A DNA stretch of 20,386 nucleotides. It comes from a virus. The position numbers and the translations under genes are program-made. The DNA is taken from the IMG/VR virus record IMGVR_UViG_3300020185_000323, positions 1-20,386 of that record, one strand, 5' to 3'. The notes below the pieces were generated by a model. That model saw nothing but the letters and a program-made list of their open reading frames with translations. It was not told the origin of the DNA and did not search any database. Positions 1 to 6,905 of the stretch are shown here, piece after piece; the stretch's first letter is position 1, and the number at the start of each line of letters is the position of its first letter.

Positions 1-253
1 TACTGAACATCCAGAATTGCGAGATTCTAATGAAAGGTTATTTTATCATTACTTATTAGATATTCAATATAATGTAAACAAACCTTTTAAAGAAGCTCTA
101 AAAGATATGGAATCTAGGGAAATACCTTACATAGATTCATTCGGTAGAGCATCTAGAAAGGTACAAGAAGAGCACCCACATTTAAGGGGTGAATTGTATA
201 ACAAACGTAAAAAGAAAGCAGATGAAGTAAAGAAAGAAATTAAGAGTATTTAA
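1..253 (+). CDS. Small phage protein of unknown function, 5'-truncated by the window edge
   Basis: The reading frame is open from base 2 to a TAA at 251-253, and the start lies outside the window; a TTG at 17 in the same frame should not be taken as the start. The visible 83 residues begin T-E-H-P-E-L-R-D-S-N-E and contain an IPYIDSFGRASRKVQ segment followed by a lysine/glutamate-rich basic tail. This pattern, a 'hP..RDs(D/N)' stretch followed by 'iPs.ds..RarRKiQ', resembles a short protein family that I remember as common in phage genomes and that has no assigned function. The second half could be a helix-turn-helix, but that is inference. The gene is followed by a 74-base gap with a candidate promoter, so it probably closes an upstream operon. 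Confidence 0.75.
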   Translation, partial: TEHPELRDSNERLFYHYLLDIQYNVNKPFKEALKDMESREIPYIDSFGRASRKVQEEHPHLRGELYNKRKKKADEVKKEIKSI

Positions 254-265
254 CACCTGAAACCC

Positions 266-296
266 TTGTAAATACAGGGAAAAATGACTATATTTA
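266..296 (+). promoter_or_regulatory. Candidate promoter for the replication block
   Basis: TTG at 266-268 is followed after 20 bases by TATATTTA at 289-296. The Bacteroidota housekeeping promoter is TTG, a spacer of roughly 17-23, then TAnnTTTG, so only the last base differs. The same stretch also reads as TTGTAA, 17 bases, TATATT in sigma-70 style. A start near 303 would leave a leader of about 25 bases before the ATG at 328. This is pattern matching in AT-rich DNA, so the support is moderate. Confidence 0.35.
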
Positions 297-302
297 TATA
301 GT
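287..302. repeat. Perfect palindrome overlapping the candidate -10 region
   Basis: ACTATAT and ATATAGT are separated by TT, giving a perfect 7+2+7 inverted repeat. It covers the -7/-10 element of the promoter candidate, where a dimeric regulator could bind. Short AT palindromes also arise by chance in DNA this AT-rich. Confidence 0.5.
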
Positions 303-327
303 AGTAATAATCACAAAATTTAATTTT

Positions 328-1002
328 ATGGCACAATTAGTGTTCCTGGTTGGTAAATCAGGTATGGGAAAATCTACCTCTATGAGGCTGCTTAATCCCG
401 AAGAAACTGTAATAGTAAATACCGATCAAAAGGCATTACCATTTAAACAGTTTAATTTAAAGTATAACGAAGAAAAACGCAATTATCGTAAAACATCTGA
501 TGTAGCAATCGTACTAAACACTTTACAGAAAGTGAACAAATTAGAGAACGTCAAGACTGTTATTATTGATACTTGGTCAAGAATCATGACTGACACAGTT
601 ATGAGTCAAAAGTTCAGAGCTGAGAAAGGCTTTGATAAATGGTCAAAAATGGCGGCTAGTCAATATGACCTCATTAATTTTATTAATGACTCTATGCGCG
701 ATGATATCATAGTATATCTTATGGCTCATCCTGAAACACATTACGATGATTCTGGATTTGCATCTGAGCGTATTGGAGTGCAAGGTAAAATGCTAGAAAG
801 ATTTGTTCCTGAGTCTTTTAGCACTATAGTTCTATACACAGAGATTGTAAAATCTCCTGGCAAACCTAATCGCCATGTATTTAGAACTGTATCATCAGGA
901 TCAGATACATGTAAAACCCCTCTCGAAATGTTTGAAGAAGAAATGATCGATAATGATCTTATCAATGTCAATAAAACAATCAGAGAGTATTATTCAATTT
1001 AA
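328..1002 (+). CDS. P-loop ATPase of the Sak4 / AAA_24 (RecA-like) phage type
   Basis: This 224-residue protein starts with a beta strand and a Walker A motif, GKSGMGKS, at residues 9-16. A Walker B strand, VKTVIID, ends at Asp81 and is followed by TWSRI. A further strand near residues 127-136 (IIVYLMAHPETH) fits the RecA fold. Length and motif layout match the phage nucleotide-binding AAA_24/Sak4 family, whose members are single-strand-annealing or recombination ATPases that work with a phage single-stranded DNA-binding protein. A probable SSB lies two genes downstream, which fits that role. The gene is preceded by a promoter candidate and ends 20 bases before the next start. No Shine-Dalgarno is present; the leader is AATTTAATTTT. 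P-loop assignment is firm. Sak4 as the specific function is likely but not certain; a generic phage NTPase is the alternative. Confidence 0.88.
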   Translation: MAQLVFLVGKSGMGKSTSMRLLNPEETVIVNTDQKALPFKQFNLKYNEEKRNYRKTSDVAIVLNTLQKVNKLENVKTVIIDTWSRIMTDTVMSQKFRAEKGFDKWSKMAASQYDLINFINDSMRDDIIVYLMAHPETHYDDSGFASERIGVQGKMLERFVPESFSTIVLYTEIVKSPGKPNRHVFRTVSSGSDTCKTPLEMFEEEMIDNDLINVNKTIREYYSI

Positions 1003-1003
1003 T

Positions 1004-1019
1004 TAATTTTTAAAAACAA
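1004..1019 (+). promoter_or_regulatory. Repeated A-rich translation leader, copy 1
   Basis: TAATTTTTAAAAACAA ends exactly three bases before the ATG at 1023. The same 16 bases occur at 1629-1644, again three bases before an ATG. Bacteroidota ribosomes rely on A-rich upstream sequence rather than Shine-Dalgarno pairing, so this is probably a translation-initiation leader. Confidence 0.5.
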
Positions 1020-1022
1020 GAA

Positions 1023-1628
1023 ATGGAAGATTTCACATGGGATGCTGTGCCCTCACAAAGACAGCGAAAAACAGAAAAATATGATTATCCTGTAATGACA
1101 ATGGCAGCATTAGCAAAAGCAGGTGCTGGTAGAAAGTTTAGCTTTAATAAAGCTGCACAAGAGTTATTAAGTGTTGAAGGAGAAGATAGAGTATCTTTTG
1201 GTTTTAATGCTGATAGAACTGTTGTAGCTATTCGTAAAGCTGAAGGAGATGCTGGTTTTAAATTAACTAAAACTTGTACATTCAGTGATAAGAAAATCTT
1301 TGAATTTATTTCTAAAACATTAAGCCTTTCTAATGATACAGAAAATGAATTTAAAATTTCTGAAAACACAGGATTTTATTCTTTAGAATTACTAGATGTT
1401 CGTGCCGATATTCGTCCAGAATTAGGAACAATAGATGCAGAATACACAATGAATTCCATTCATAGAGATGAAGATTGTGAAGATTGTAAAGAAGAAACTG
1501 CAGAAATGAAAGAAGAAACTGAACAAGAAGTTGTAGCAGATACTATTGGTAATGTAGATTATCCTGAAGTAGAAGAACCTACAAGTATTGAATTAGATAC
1601 ACCTAATGGTGTAGAATCACAATGGTAA
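1023..1628 (+). CDS. Unknown protein with acidic tail, beside the probable SSB
   Basis: The 201-residue product is not recognised. The first half (about residues 25-130) alternates hydrophobic and polar residues as in a mixed alpha/beta domain; it has a segment KFSFNKAAQELLSVEGEDRV and a strand-like stretch VSFGFNADRTVVAIRK. From about residue 148 the chain is dominated by Glu and Asp, includes D-E-D-C-E-D-C, and ends in Val-Glu-Ser-Gln-Trp. An acidic tail with a terminal aromatic residue resembles phage and bacterial SSB tails, and the next gene has the same arrangement more clearly. It sits between the Sak4-type ATPase and that SSB candidate, so a role in replication or recombination is plausible by context only. 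The start follows the repeated A-rich leader. It could be a second ssDNA-binding protein or an accessory factor. Confidence 0.85.
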   Translation: MEDFTWDAVPSQRQRKTEKYDYPVMTMAALAKAGAGRKFSFNKAAQELLSVEGEDRVSFGFNADRTVVAIRKAEGDAGFKLTKTCTFSDKKIFEFISKTLSLSNDTENEFKISENTGFYSLELLDVRADIRPELGTIDAEYTMNSIHRDEDCEDCKEETAEMKEETEQEVVADTIGNVDYPEVEEPTSIELDTPNGVESQW

Positions 1629-1644
1629 TAATTTTTAAAAACAA
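1629..1644 (+). promoter_or_regulatory. Repeated A-rich translation leader, copy 2
   Basis: The 16 bases are identical to 1004-1019 and again end three bases before the start codon (1648). Because the flanking bases differ, this looks like conserved function rather than a recent tandem copy of the whole gene. Confidence 0.5.
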
Positions 1645-1647
1645 TTT

Positions 1648-2253
1648 ATGTATAATTTAAATGACAATGGCTTTGATGCCAAACAAGGAGTTACAATCTT
1701 TAATGGTGGTGTAGCAGGATTAGTAAACGATGTAAAAATGTCTGTTTACAAAAAAGGGAAAGATGATAAAGAGAATGCCCCTGACTATAAAGTAACTTTT
1801 ACAGATAGCAATGGTGGAGAAGTTTCTTCTTCTTATTGGTATGCTACTAAAGATACTCAGTATAGTACTATAGATGAACAAGCAAAGAAACAAGGTAAAT
1901 CTATGAAGCATATAATTCATGCTGTATATGGAGCTGGCTTTGAAATTCCTTTTATAGCAAAAAGTCCTCAAGAATTATTGGACATGTCTATGAAGTGTAT
2001 AAAAGACGGTCTTGCTAGTAGTCCTGGTAAATTTAGAATCTTTGCTACTTATGGTACTTTGAATGCTGTGAAAAATTATATTCAGCCTCGTAGCTGGGTT
2101 CCTTTTGTAGAATCTATGAGTACTAGTGAAGACTCTACTAGATTAAAATTAGCACCTACTATAGATGCTATGGCTAGAGTTGAAGAAAGTCAACCTGTAT
2201 TGCAAGGCGCAAAAGCAGATGATTTGATGGACACATCAACTGATGACTGGTAG
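1648..2253 (+). CDS. Probable phage single-stranded DNA-binding protein
   Basis: This 201-residue protein has an N-terminal half rich in short beta-type segments with several aromatic residues (for example SSSYWYATKD near residues 60-69), then a helical middle and a C-terminal tail ending D-L-M-D-T-S-T-D-D-W. Phage and bacterial SSB proteins typically end in a short acidic stretch capped by a hydrophobic or aromatic residue (DDDIPF in E. coli SSB, an acidic tail ending in Phe in T7 gp2.5), which recruits partner enzymes. The tail, the length and the position between a Sak4-type ATPase and the primase gene support an SSB role, but no diagnostic sequence motif was recognised, so this rests on architecture and context. 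It is the last gene before a strong terminator. It ends with TAG, one of three TAG stops in the window. Confidence 0.7.
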   Translation: MYNLNDNGFDAKQGVTIFNGGVAGLVNDVKMSVYKKGKDDKENAPDYKVTFTDSNGGEVSSSYWYATKDTQYSTIDEQAKKQGKSMKHIIHAVYGAGFEIPFIAKSPQELLDMSMKCIKDGLASSPGKFRIFATYGTLNAVKNYIQPRSWVPFVESMSTSEDSTRLKLAPTIDAMARVEESQPVLQGAKADDLMDTSTDDW

Positions 2254-2274
2254 ACAAATATAAACTATAAAAAT

Positions 2275-2304
2275 GGGAGGGTGTAAAAGCCCTCTCTTTT
2301 TTTT
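2275..2304 (+). terminator. Intrinsic terminator touching the primase start
   Basis: GGGAGGG (2275-2281) pairs with CCCTCTC (2290-2296), seven pairs with one G-T wobble and an 8-base loop, followed by eight T residues (2297-2304). It is a textbook terminator, yet the primase ATG begins at 2308, three bases past the T run. That leaves no room for a promoter or leader between them. Confidence 0.88.
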
Positions 2305-2307
2305 ATT

Positions 2308-3315
2308 ATGAAAGATATAAATTTAAATTCTATAGTATTTAATGATCTAATTAGTAGAGAAGACATCTTAAAACATGTTACGCAAGAAGAAGTATATAGT
2401 TTTTACTTAGGAGAAAAGATAACTACACTTGGTGTATATCATAGTCCTTTACGTGAAGACAATATTCCATCATTTGCACTATTCTTTCATAGAGTAGAAC
2501 CAAATGTTCTTATGTTTAAAGATTTTGCCACAGGAGATTGTGGCGACTTTGTTGCTATGGTAAGAAAGCTGTTTAATTTAAGCTATTCTGAAGCATTAGA
2601 AAAAGTAACATTTGATCTTGGTCTATCTAATTACGGAGTGTCTGGTACTAGACAAACCGTAAATTATACTAAAATAACACAGAAACAAAAAGTAGAATTA
2701 GGAATAAAAATAAGACTGTGGCAAAAGCTGGACAAAGAATTCTGGCAACCCTTCGGTATAAAAAAATCTACATTAGAAAAGTTTAATGTGTTCCCTATTA
2801 GTCACGTATTTTATAATAGTAATGCTGTTAAAGTCTCAAATCATGCGTATGTATATGCAGAGAAAAAAGATAACAAACTTACTTATAAAATATATCAGCC
2901 ATTTGAAGATAAACTCAAAAAATGGATTAACAATGCAAATTATTCTGTTCACCAAGGCTACACACAGTTGCCTAAATCTGGTGAATTACTAGTTATTACT
3001 AAATCTTTAAAAGATGTTATGAGTCTTCATGATGTCATAGGTGTTCCTGCCATAGGTTTACAATCAGAATCTGTTATGATGAAAGACTCCGTTATGGATG
3101 AATATAAATCTAGATTCGAGAAAGTTGTATGTCTCTTTGACAACGACGATGCAGGTATGAAACTCTCAAAAGAGTTTTCTAAAAGATATGATGTACCTTA
3201 TTTCTTTGTATTACCTATTGCAAAATCTAAAGACTTTAGTGACTTTGTAAAAAATACTACTGTAAAATTTAGTATAGAATATTTTAATAAAAAAATAAAA
3301 AAGTTATATGAATAA
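2308..3315 (+). CDS. DnaG-like DNA primase, short form with altered motifs
   Basis: This is a 335-residue primase-type protein. Residues 44-86 follow the primase N-terminal zinc-binding domain pattern (HSPLREDNIPSFALFF, then FKDFATGDCGDFVAMVRK), but the usual zinc-ligand set is gone; only one Cys remains in that stretch. A Toprim domain occupies about residues 226-315, with LFDNDDAGM at 276-284 and KDFSDF at 308-313 providing metal-binding aspartates. The first Toprim motif, normally containing a catalytic Glu (E-G-x-x-D), reads T-K-S-L-K-D at 231-236, so that Glu is missing. I remember the TKSLKD variant from other Bacteroidota phage primases. No helicase domain follows. Its role would be to lay RNA primers for phage replication. 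The start lies immediately after a terminator, and its end overlaps the next gene by 8 bases. Confidence 0.87.
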   Translation: MKDINLNSIVFNDLISREDILKHVTQEEVYSFYLGEKITTLGVYHSPLREDNIPSFALFFHRVEPNVLMFKDFATGDCGDFVAMVRKLFNLSYSEALEKVTFDLGLSNYGVSGTRQTVNYTKITQKQKVELGIKIRLWQKLDKEFWQPFGIKKSTLEKFNVFPISHVFYNSNAVKVSNHAYVYAEKKDNKLTYKIYQPFEDKLKKWINNANYSVHQGYTQLPKSGELLVITKSLKDVMSLHDVIGVPAIGLQSESVMMKDSVMDEYKSRFEKVVCLFDNDDAGMKLSKEFSKRYDVPYFFVLPIAKSKDFSDFVKNTTVKFSIEYFNKKIKKLYE

Positions 3316-4528
3316 GCAAGAATCGCTGAGTAAAATCAGCAAAAACTTAATGCTAAAAGAACCGTTTTACGGTTTCTTTCTAATAATGCTAAATAAAGTC
3401 TGGCATGATGCTATTGGTACAGCAGCTGTAAGCAAAAATGGCATTAACTATCAGCTCACTATTAGTGAGAAATTTTGGGAACCTTTATCTGATTTACATC
3501 GTATGGGTTTGTTAAAACATGAACTACTTCATATTGCATTTAACCATCTTACTACATTTGATTTATTCAAAGATAAGGAGTTGGCCAATATTGCAATGGA
3601 CATGGAAATCAATCAATATATTGATAAAACATGGTTACCTGAAGGAGGTATAGATATAAACGACTATCCTGATCTTAACTTAGACATAAAAGCAGGTAGT
3701 AGATATTACTATGATAAGCTTCAATCACTTCAAAAGAAGAAAAAACAAAACGGCACTTGTGGCTGTGAGAATATGGACAAACTTCTTGATGCTGTAGAAA
3801 AAGGCAATTGCCAAATTACAATAGGAGTACCTGGAGAAGGGGATAAAGATGTTAATGTGCCTAATCATCCTTGGAAAGAGTTTGAAAATCTACCTGATGC
3901 AGAAAAGCAACTTATAGAAAAGCAAGTACAAAGAATATTGCAAGAAGTGCAATCTCAGGCTGAAAAGAAACAAGGACATATTCCTGGTGAGATGAAAGGT
4001 ATTATTAAGATTCAAGAAATAATTCCTCCTAAATTTAATTGGAAGAACTATCTCCGACGCTTTACAGGTATTAGTACTAAGATTTTTACGAAAAAGATTC
4101 GTAGAAAAGAGAATACTAAGTTTCCTGACATGCCTGGTATGAAGATTAAGATGAAACAAAAGCTTATGTTAGCTATAGACACATCTGGATCTGTATGTGA
4201 TGATGAAGTAAGAGAGTTTATGAATGAGATGCATCATATATATAAAACTGGCGTAGATATAACTCTTGTACAATGTGATACTTATATACAAGATATTAGT
4301 GAGTATAAAGGCAAGTATGATCTTAAACTGCATGGTCGTGGTGGTACTGACTTTACACCTGTTATAAAATATTTTAACGAGAATACTAGTTATACTAGTC
4401 TTGTGTATTTTACTGACGGTGAAGCAAGTACTAGTGTTAGCCCTAGAGCTAAAGTATTATGGGTTCACTCTGAACAATCAGATATCAATGAAGACCTTCC
4501 TGGTCTAAAAATTAAATTAGAATTATAA
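3308..4528 (+). CDS. Zincin-like domain fused to a VWA domain (DUF2201 type)
   Basis: The 406-residue protein has two parts. Residues 1-125 carry a zincin-like motif, HELLH at 71-75, a further His at 80, and NIAMDMEIN (Glu100) as a possible third ligand; this is the layout of the putative metallopeptidase N-domain called DUF2201_N. A Lys- and Gln-rich linker, with a C-G-C at 151-153, leads to a von Willebrand A domain from about residue 285. Its metal-ion-dependent adhesion site is complete: DTSGS at 291-295, GGTDF with Asp348, and TDG at 369-371. VWA proteins of this kind work with MoxR-type AAA+ ATPases, and exactly such a gene follows after 12 bases. The pair probably acts as a chaperone or remodelling machine; the substrate is unknown. 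Domains are clear. Whether the HELLH site is catalytically active is inference. Confidence 0.88.
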   Translation: MNKQESLSKISKNLMLKEPFYGFFLIMLNKVWHDAIGTAAVSKNGINYQLTISEKFWEPLSDLHRMGLLKHELLHIAFNHLTTFDLFKDKELANIAMDMEINQYIDKTWLPEGGIDINDYPDLNLDIKAGSRYYYDKLQSLQKKKKQNGTCGCENMDKLLDAVEKGNCQITIGVPGEGDKDVNVPNHPWKEFENLPDAEKQLIEKQVQRILQEVQSQAEKKQGHIPGEMKGIIKIQEIIPPKFNWKNYLRRFTGISTKIFTKKIRRKENTKFPDMPGMKIKMKQKLMLAIDTSGSVCDDEVREFMNEMHHIYKTGVDITLVQCDTYIQDISEYKGKYDLKLHGRGGTDFTPVIKYFNENTSYTSLVYFTDGEASTSVSPRAKVLWVHSEQSDINEDLPGLKIKLEL

Positions 4529-4540
4529 AAATTAAAATCA

Positions 4541-5710
4541 ATGAATCAAATACAATTAAATGTAGATGAAATGAAAAACTTCATCAAACATATGGTTAAT
4601 AATAATCAACATATACAACAAACGGGTAAAGTTCCTGTGGCTATAAATATTGAAGGTGATGCGGGCCTTGGTAAAACATCTGCTATTATGCAATTAGGCA
4701 GCGAGCTAGAAATGCAAGTAGTAAAGCTAAATCTAGCGCAGCTAGAAGAATTAGGTGACCTTGTTGGTTTTCCTGTTAAAGAATTCCAAGTTAAGAATAA
4801 CGAAGGAAAGTCTTTATGGGTTAATGAACAAGAAATCGATACTGCTAATAAGAAAGGTTTCAAAGTTGTAGACAAGAGAATGTCTCATGCTGCTCCTGAA
4901 TGGATTCAGGGTCGTGGTGAAGGCGGTTTCTTAGTTCTAGATGATTACACTCGTGCTGATCATAGATTTATGCAAGCATGTATGGAATTAATAGACAAAC
5001 AAGAATATGTTAGTTGGAGACTTCCTAAAAACTGGCATGTAATCTTAACTACTAATCCTGATAATGGCGACTATAATGTTACTAGTCTAGATAATGCGCA
5101 GAAAACTAGATTTATATCTATAGATACTAAGTTTGACGGTCCTGTATGGGCGCGTTGGGCAGAGAATGTAGGCATAGATGGTCGTTGTATTAATTTCTTA
5201 TTAATGCATCCTGAAGTAATTACTAAAGATGTAAATCCTAGGTCTGTTACTACTTTCTTTAATTCTATAAGTTCTATAAAAGATTTTGAAAAAGAACTTC
5301 CTCTTATTCAAATGGTTGGCGACGGTTCTATTGGACCTGATGCTGGCGCCATGTTTGTCATGTTTATTAATAACAAACTAGATAAGATTTTAACTCCACA
5401 ACAACTGTTAACTCTTGATGAAAATGATTTAATTAAAGAGACAAAAGAGTGTATAGGAATAAACGATACTTATCGCGCTGATATAGCCAGTGTACTAGCT
5501 ACTAGATTAGTAAACCATTGTTTAGTTTTTGCACAAACAAATCATATTAACGAATTAATAACTAAAAGGTTGGTCAGTTTAACTACTAAACATAATGTAT
5601 TTACTGATGACCTTAAATATTATATCGTCAAAGAATTGTTAGGTGGAAACAAAGCTAAGTTTGCGAAGATGATGCTAGATCAAACTGTTTTACAAATGAG
5701 TACTAAATAA
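4541..5710 (+). CDS. MoxR-like AAA+ ATPase, partner of the VWA protein
   Basis: This 389-residue ATPase has Walker A GDAGLGKT at residues 39-46, a Walker B stretch ending LVLDD at 131-135, a sensor-1 style TTNP at 170-173, and an arginine-finger candidate in QKTRF (Arg190). The LGDLVGFP segment near residues 71-78 is typical of the MoxR/VWA-associated AAA_5 group. A less conserved alpha-helical C-terminal half follows. In bacteria such ATPases pair with VWA proteins to assemble, activate or load metal into complexes. Here the partner gene is directly upstream with only 12 bases between. The leader ATTAAAATCA is A-rich like the other starts. Family assignment is confident; the phage substrate is unknown. 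Confidence 0.9.
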   Translation: MNQIQLNVDEMKNFIKHMVNNNQHIQQTGKVPVAINIEGDAGLGKTSAIMQLGSELEMQVVKLNLAQLEELGDLVGFPVKEFQVKNNEGKSLWVNEQEIDTANKKGFKVVDKRMSHAAPEWIQGRGEGGFLVLDDYTRADHRFMQACMELIDKQEYVSWRLPKNWHVILTTNPDNGDYNVTSLDNAQKTRFISIDTKFDGPVWARWAENVGIDGRCINFLLMHPEVITKDVNPRSVTTFFNSISSIKDFEKELPLIQMVGDGSIGPDAGAMFVMFINNKLDKILTPQQLLTLDENDLIKETKECIGINDTYRADIASVLATRLVNHCLVFAQTNHINELITKRLVSLTTKHNVFTDDLKYYIVKELLGGNKAKFAKMMLDQTVLQMSTK

Positions 5711-5716
5711 TAAAAT

Positions 5717-6889
5717 ATGTTAAATTTAAAAAATGTAATAATTACAAAAGATTATTCTGATAGAACTTTTAAAAATGGAAAAATAGATAATATAACTATA
5801 GATATAGATGAACATGGACATATTTATAAATATGACCATGAAGAATTATCCAAAATAAAAATTAAACAAACCTATTCCCCAAATCCTGGAGAAATTCTTT
5901 ATATAGGTCCTGGTTGTAATATTCCTAGAATAAAATTAAAAGATCTTCTTTTAAATAATGTGGCTAAAACTACTAATGATATTACTAAAGCAACTAGTAT
6001 TTTTATAGATGAACATTTTTCAAAAATAACTACACATGATTGGTTTTATTATGCTCATAAACAAGGTATATTACAATTTTGTGAATTAGCTGAAAAAGCA
6101 GAATATTTAGACGAAGAAGAATTATTTTATATAAAAAATCTTTTAAAAGATCTTTCTGATGAAGACGAAATAGCAATAAACCATAGGTTTGCTAGCGAAT
6201 TAAGTCAAAGAACTGATCCCATTTATAATGGTGTTAATATTATACACGCTTGTGAAAGATATAGTAATCATATTAATATAATAGTTCCAGATCACGTAGA
6301 ATCTTATAATTATATAATAAATAATTTAGATAAAGTATATGATTATAAATCACTAATAGCTCATATAAACTCTGATGACTCTATAACTATAGATGAAAAA
6401 GTATTTAAGCAACTTGGCAATATGTTTCAAAGTCAAGACACTGATAATCATATATTAGCCATGGAGATTATGGCCAATAGTAATTATCTAGATTCTCTTA
6501 TGTATTTAGAAATGTTGTTTTGTGATTATGGAAATACGATGAATGACTGTAAAACTAAAAGACATGTTAATTTTAAATCTTTAACGTCTTATTTAGGGAA
6601 AAATAGTAATTATTTATACCAAACTACTTCTGATGATGTAATTCAATCTTTAATAGACAGAAAAGAAGTTACTATAGATAAATTACATTATATATTTGAA
6701 AAATATAATCAGGACTTTTATAGTAATAGTGCGCATTTTAGTGTAAAACAAATAACTCTTAGCGATGAATTATTAAAAATAGTTAATGAAAATTATGTAA
6801 ATAGTATTAAAGAAGATTATGTTCCAGAAGAACGAGAAGAAATAGAAGAAAAAGTAGAATCCAATGAAGAATTCAATTGGGTTGAATAA
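5717..6889 (+). CDS. 390-residue protein of unknown function
   Basis: No known family is recognised. The first 60 or so residues look beta-rich (repeated ITIDIDEHGHIYKY-like strands), the rest is largely helical with a stretch around residues 230-275 (LGNMFQ ... NHILAMEIMANS ... LMYLEMLFCD) that could be an alpha-helical repeat. There is no signal peptide or membrane segment. The C-terminus is highly acidic (roughly residues 368-390, EEREEIEEKVESNEE) and ends F-N-W-V-E, reminiscent of the acidic, tryptophan-bearing tails of the two proteins encoded at 1023 and 1648. It begins 6 bases after the MoxR-like gene, so it could be an adaptor or substrate of that ATPase/VWA pair, which is inference from position. 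The gene is visibly more AT-rich than its neighbours. Confidence 0.88.
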   Translation: MLNLKNVIITKDYSDRTFKNGKIDNITIDIDEHGHIYKYDHEELSKIKIKQTYSPNPGEILYIGPGCNIPRIKLKDLLLNNVAKTTNDITKATSIFIDEHFSKITTHDWFYYAHKQGILQFCELAEKAEYLDEEELFYIKNLLKDLSDEDEIAINHRFASELSQRTDPIYNGVNIIHACERYSNHINIIVPDHVESYNYIINNLDKVYDYKSLIAHINSDDSITIDEKVFKQLGNMFQSQDTDNHILAMEIMANSNYLDSLMYLEMLFCDYGNTMNDCKTKRHVNFKSLTSYLGKNSNYLYQTTSDDVIQSLIDRKEVTIDKLHYIFEKYNQDFYSNSAHFSVKQITLSDELLKIVNENYVNSIKEDYVPEEREEIEEKVESNEEFNWVE

Positions 6890-6899
6890 TTAAAAACAA
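6890..6899 (+). promoter_or_regulatory. Short copy of the A-rich leader
   Basis: TTAAAAACAA matches the 3' core of the leaders at 1004-1019 and 1629-1644. Here it sits six bases, not three, before the start codon at 6906. Confidence 0.35.
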
Positions 6900-6905
6900 A
6901 GCGAT

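Larger units (their letters stand above)
254..327 (+). other. Intergenic gap before the Sak4-type ATPase gene
   Basis: This is the longest gap in the plus-strand block apart from the one at 9051-9127. It holds an imperfect CCC...GGG inverted repeat (about 263-279), a promoter candidate (266-296) and a perfect palindrome (287-302). No reading frame of note was seen. Confidence 0.7.

Noticed and set aside
17-19. TTG as the start of the first small gene
   Set aside because: The frame is open upstream to base 2 and reads T-E-H-P-E-L into a family-like pattern, so the gene is cut by the window edge.
263-279. CCC...GGG inverted repeat as a terminator for the first gene
   Set aside because: The stem needs a bulge, the loop is very small and A residues rather than T residues follow.
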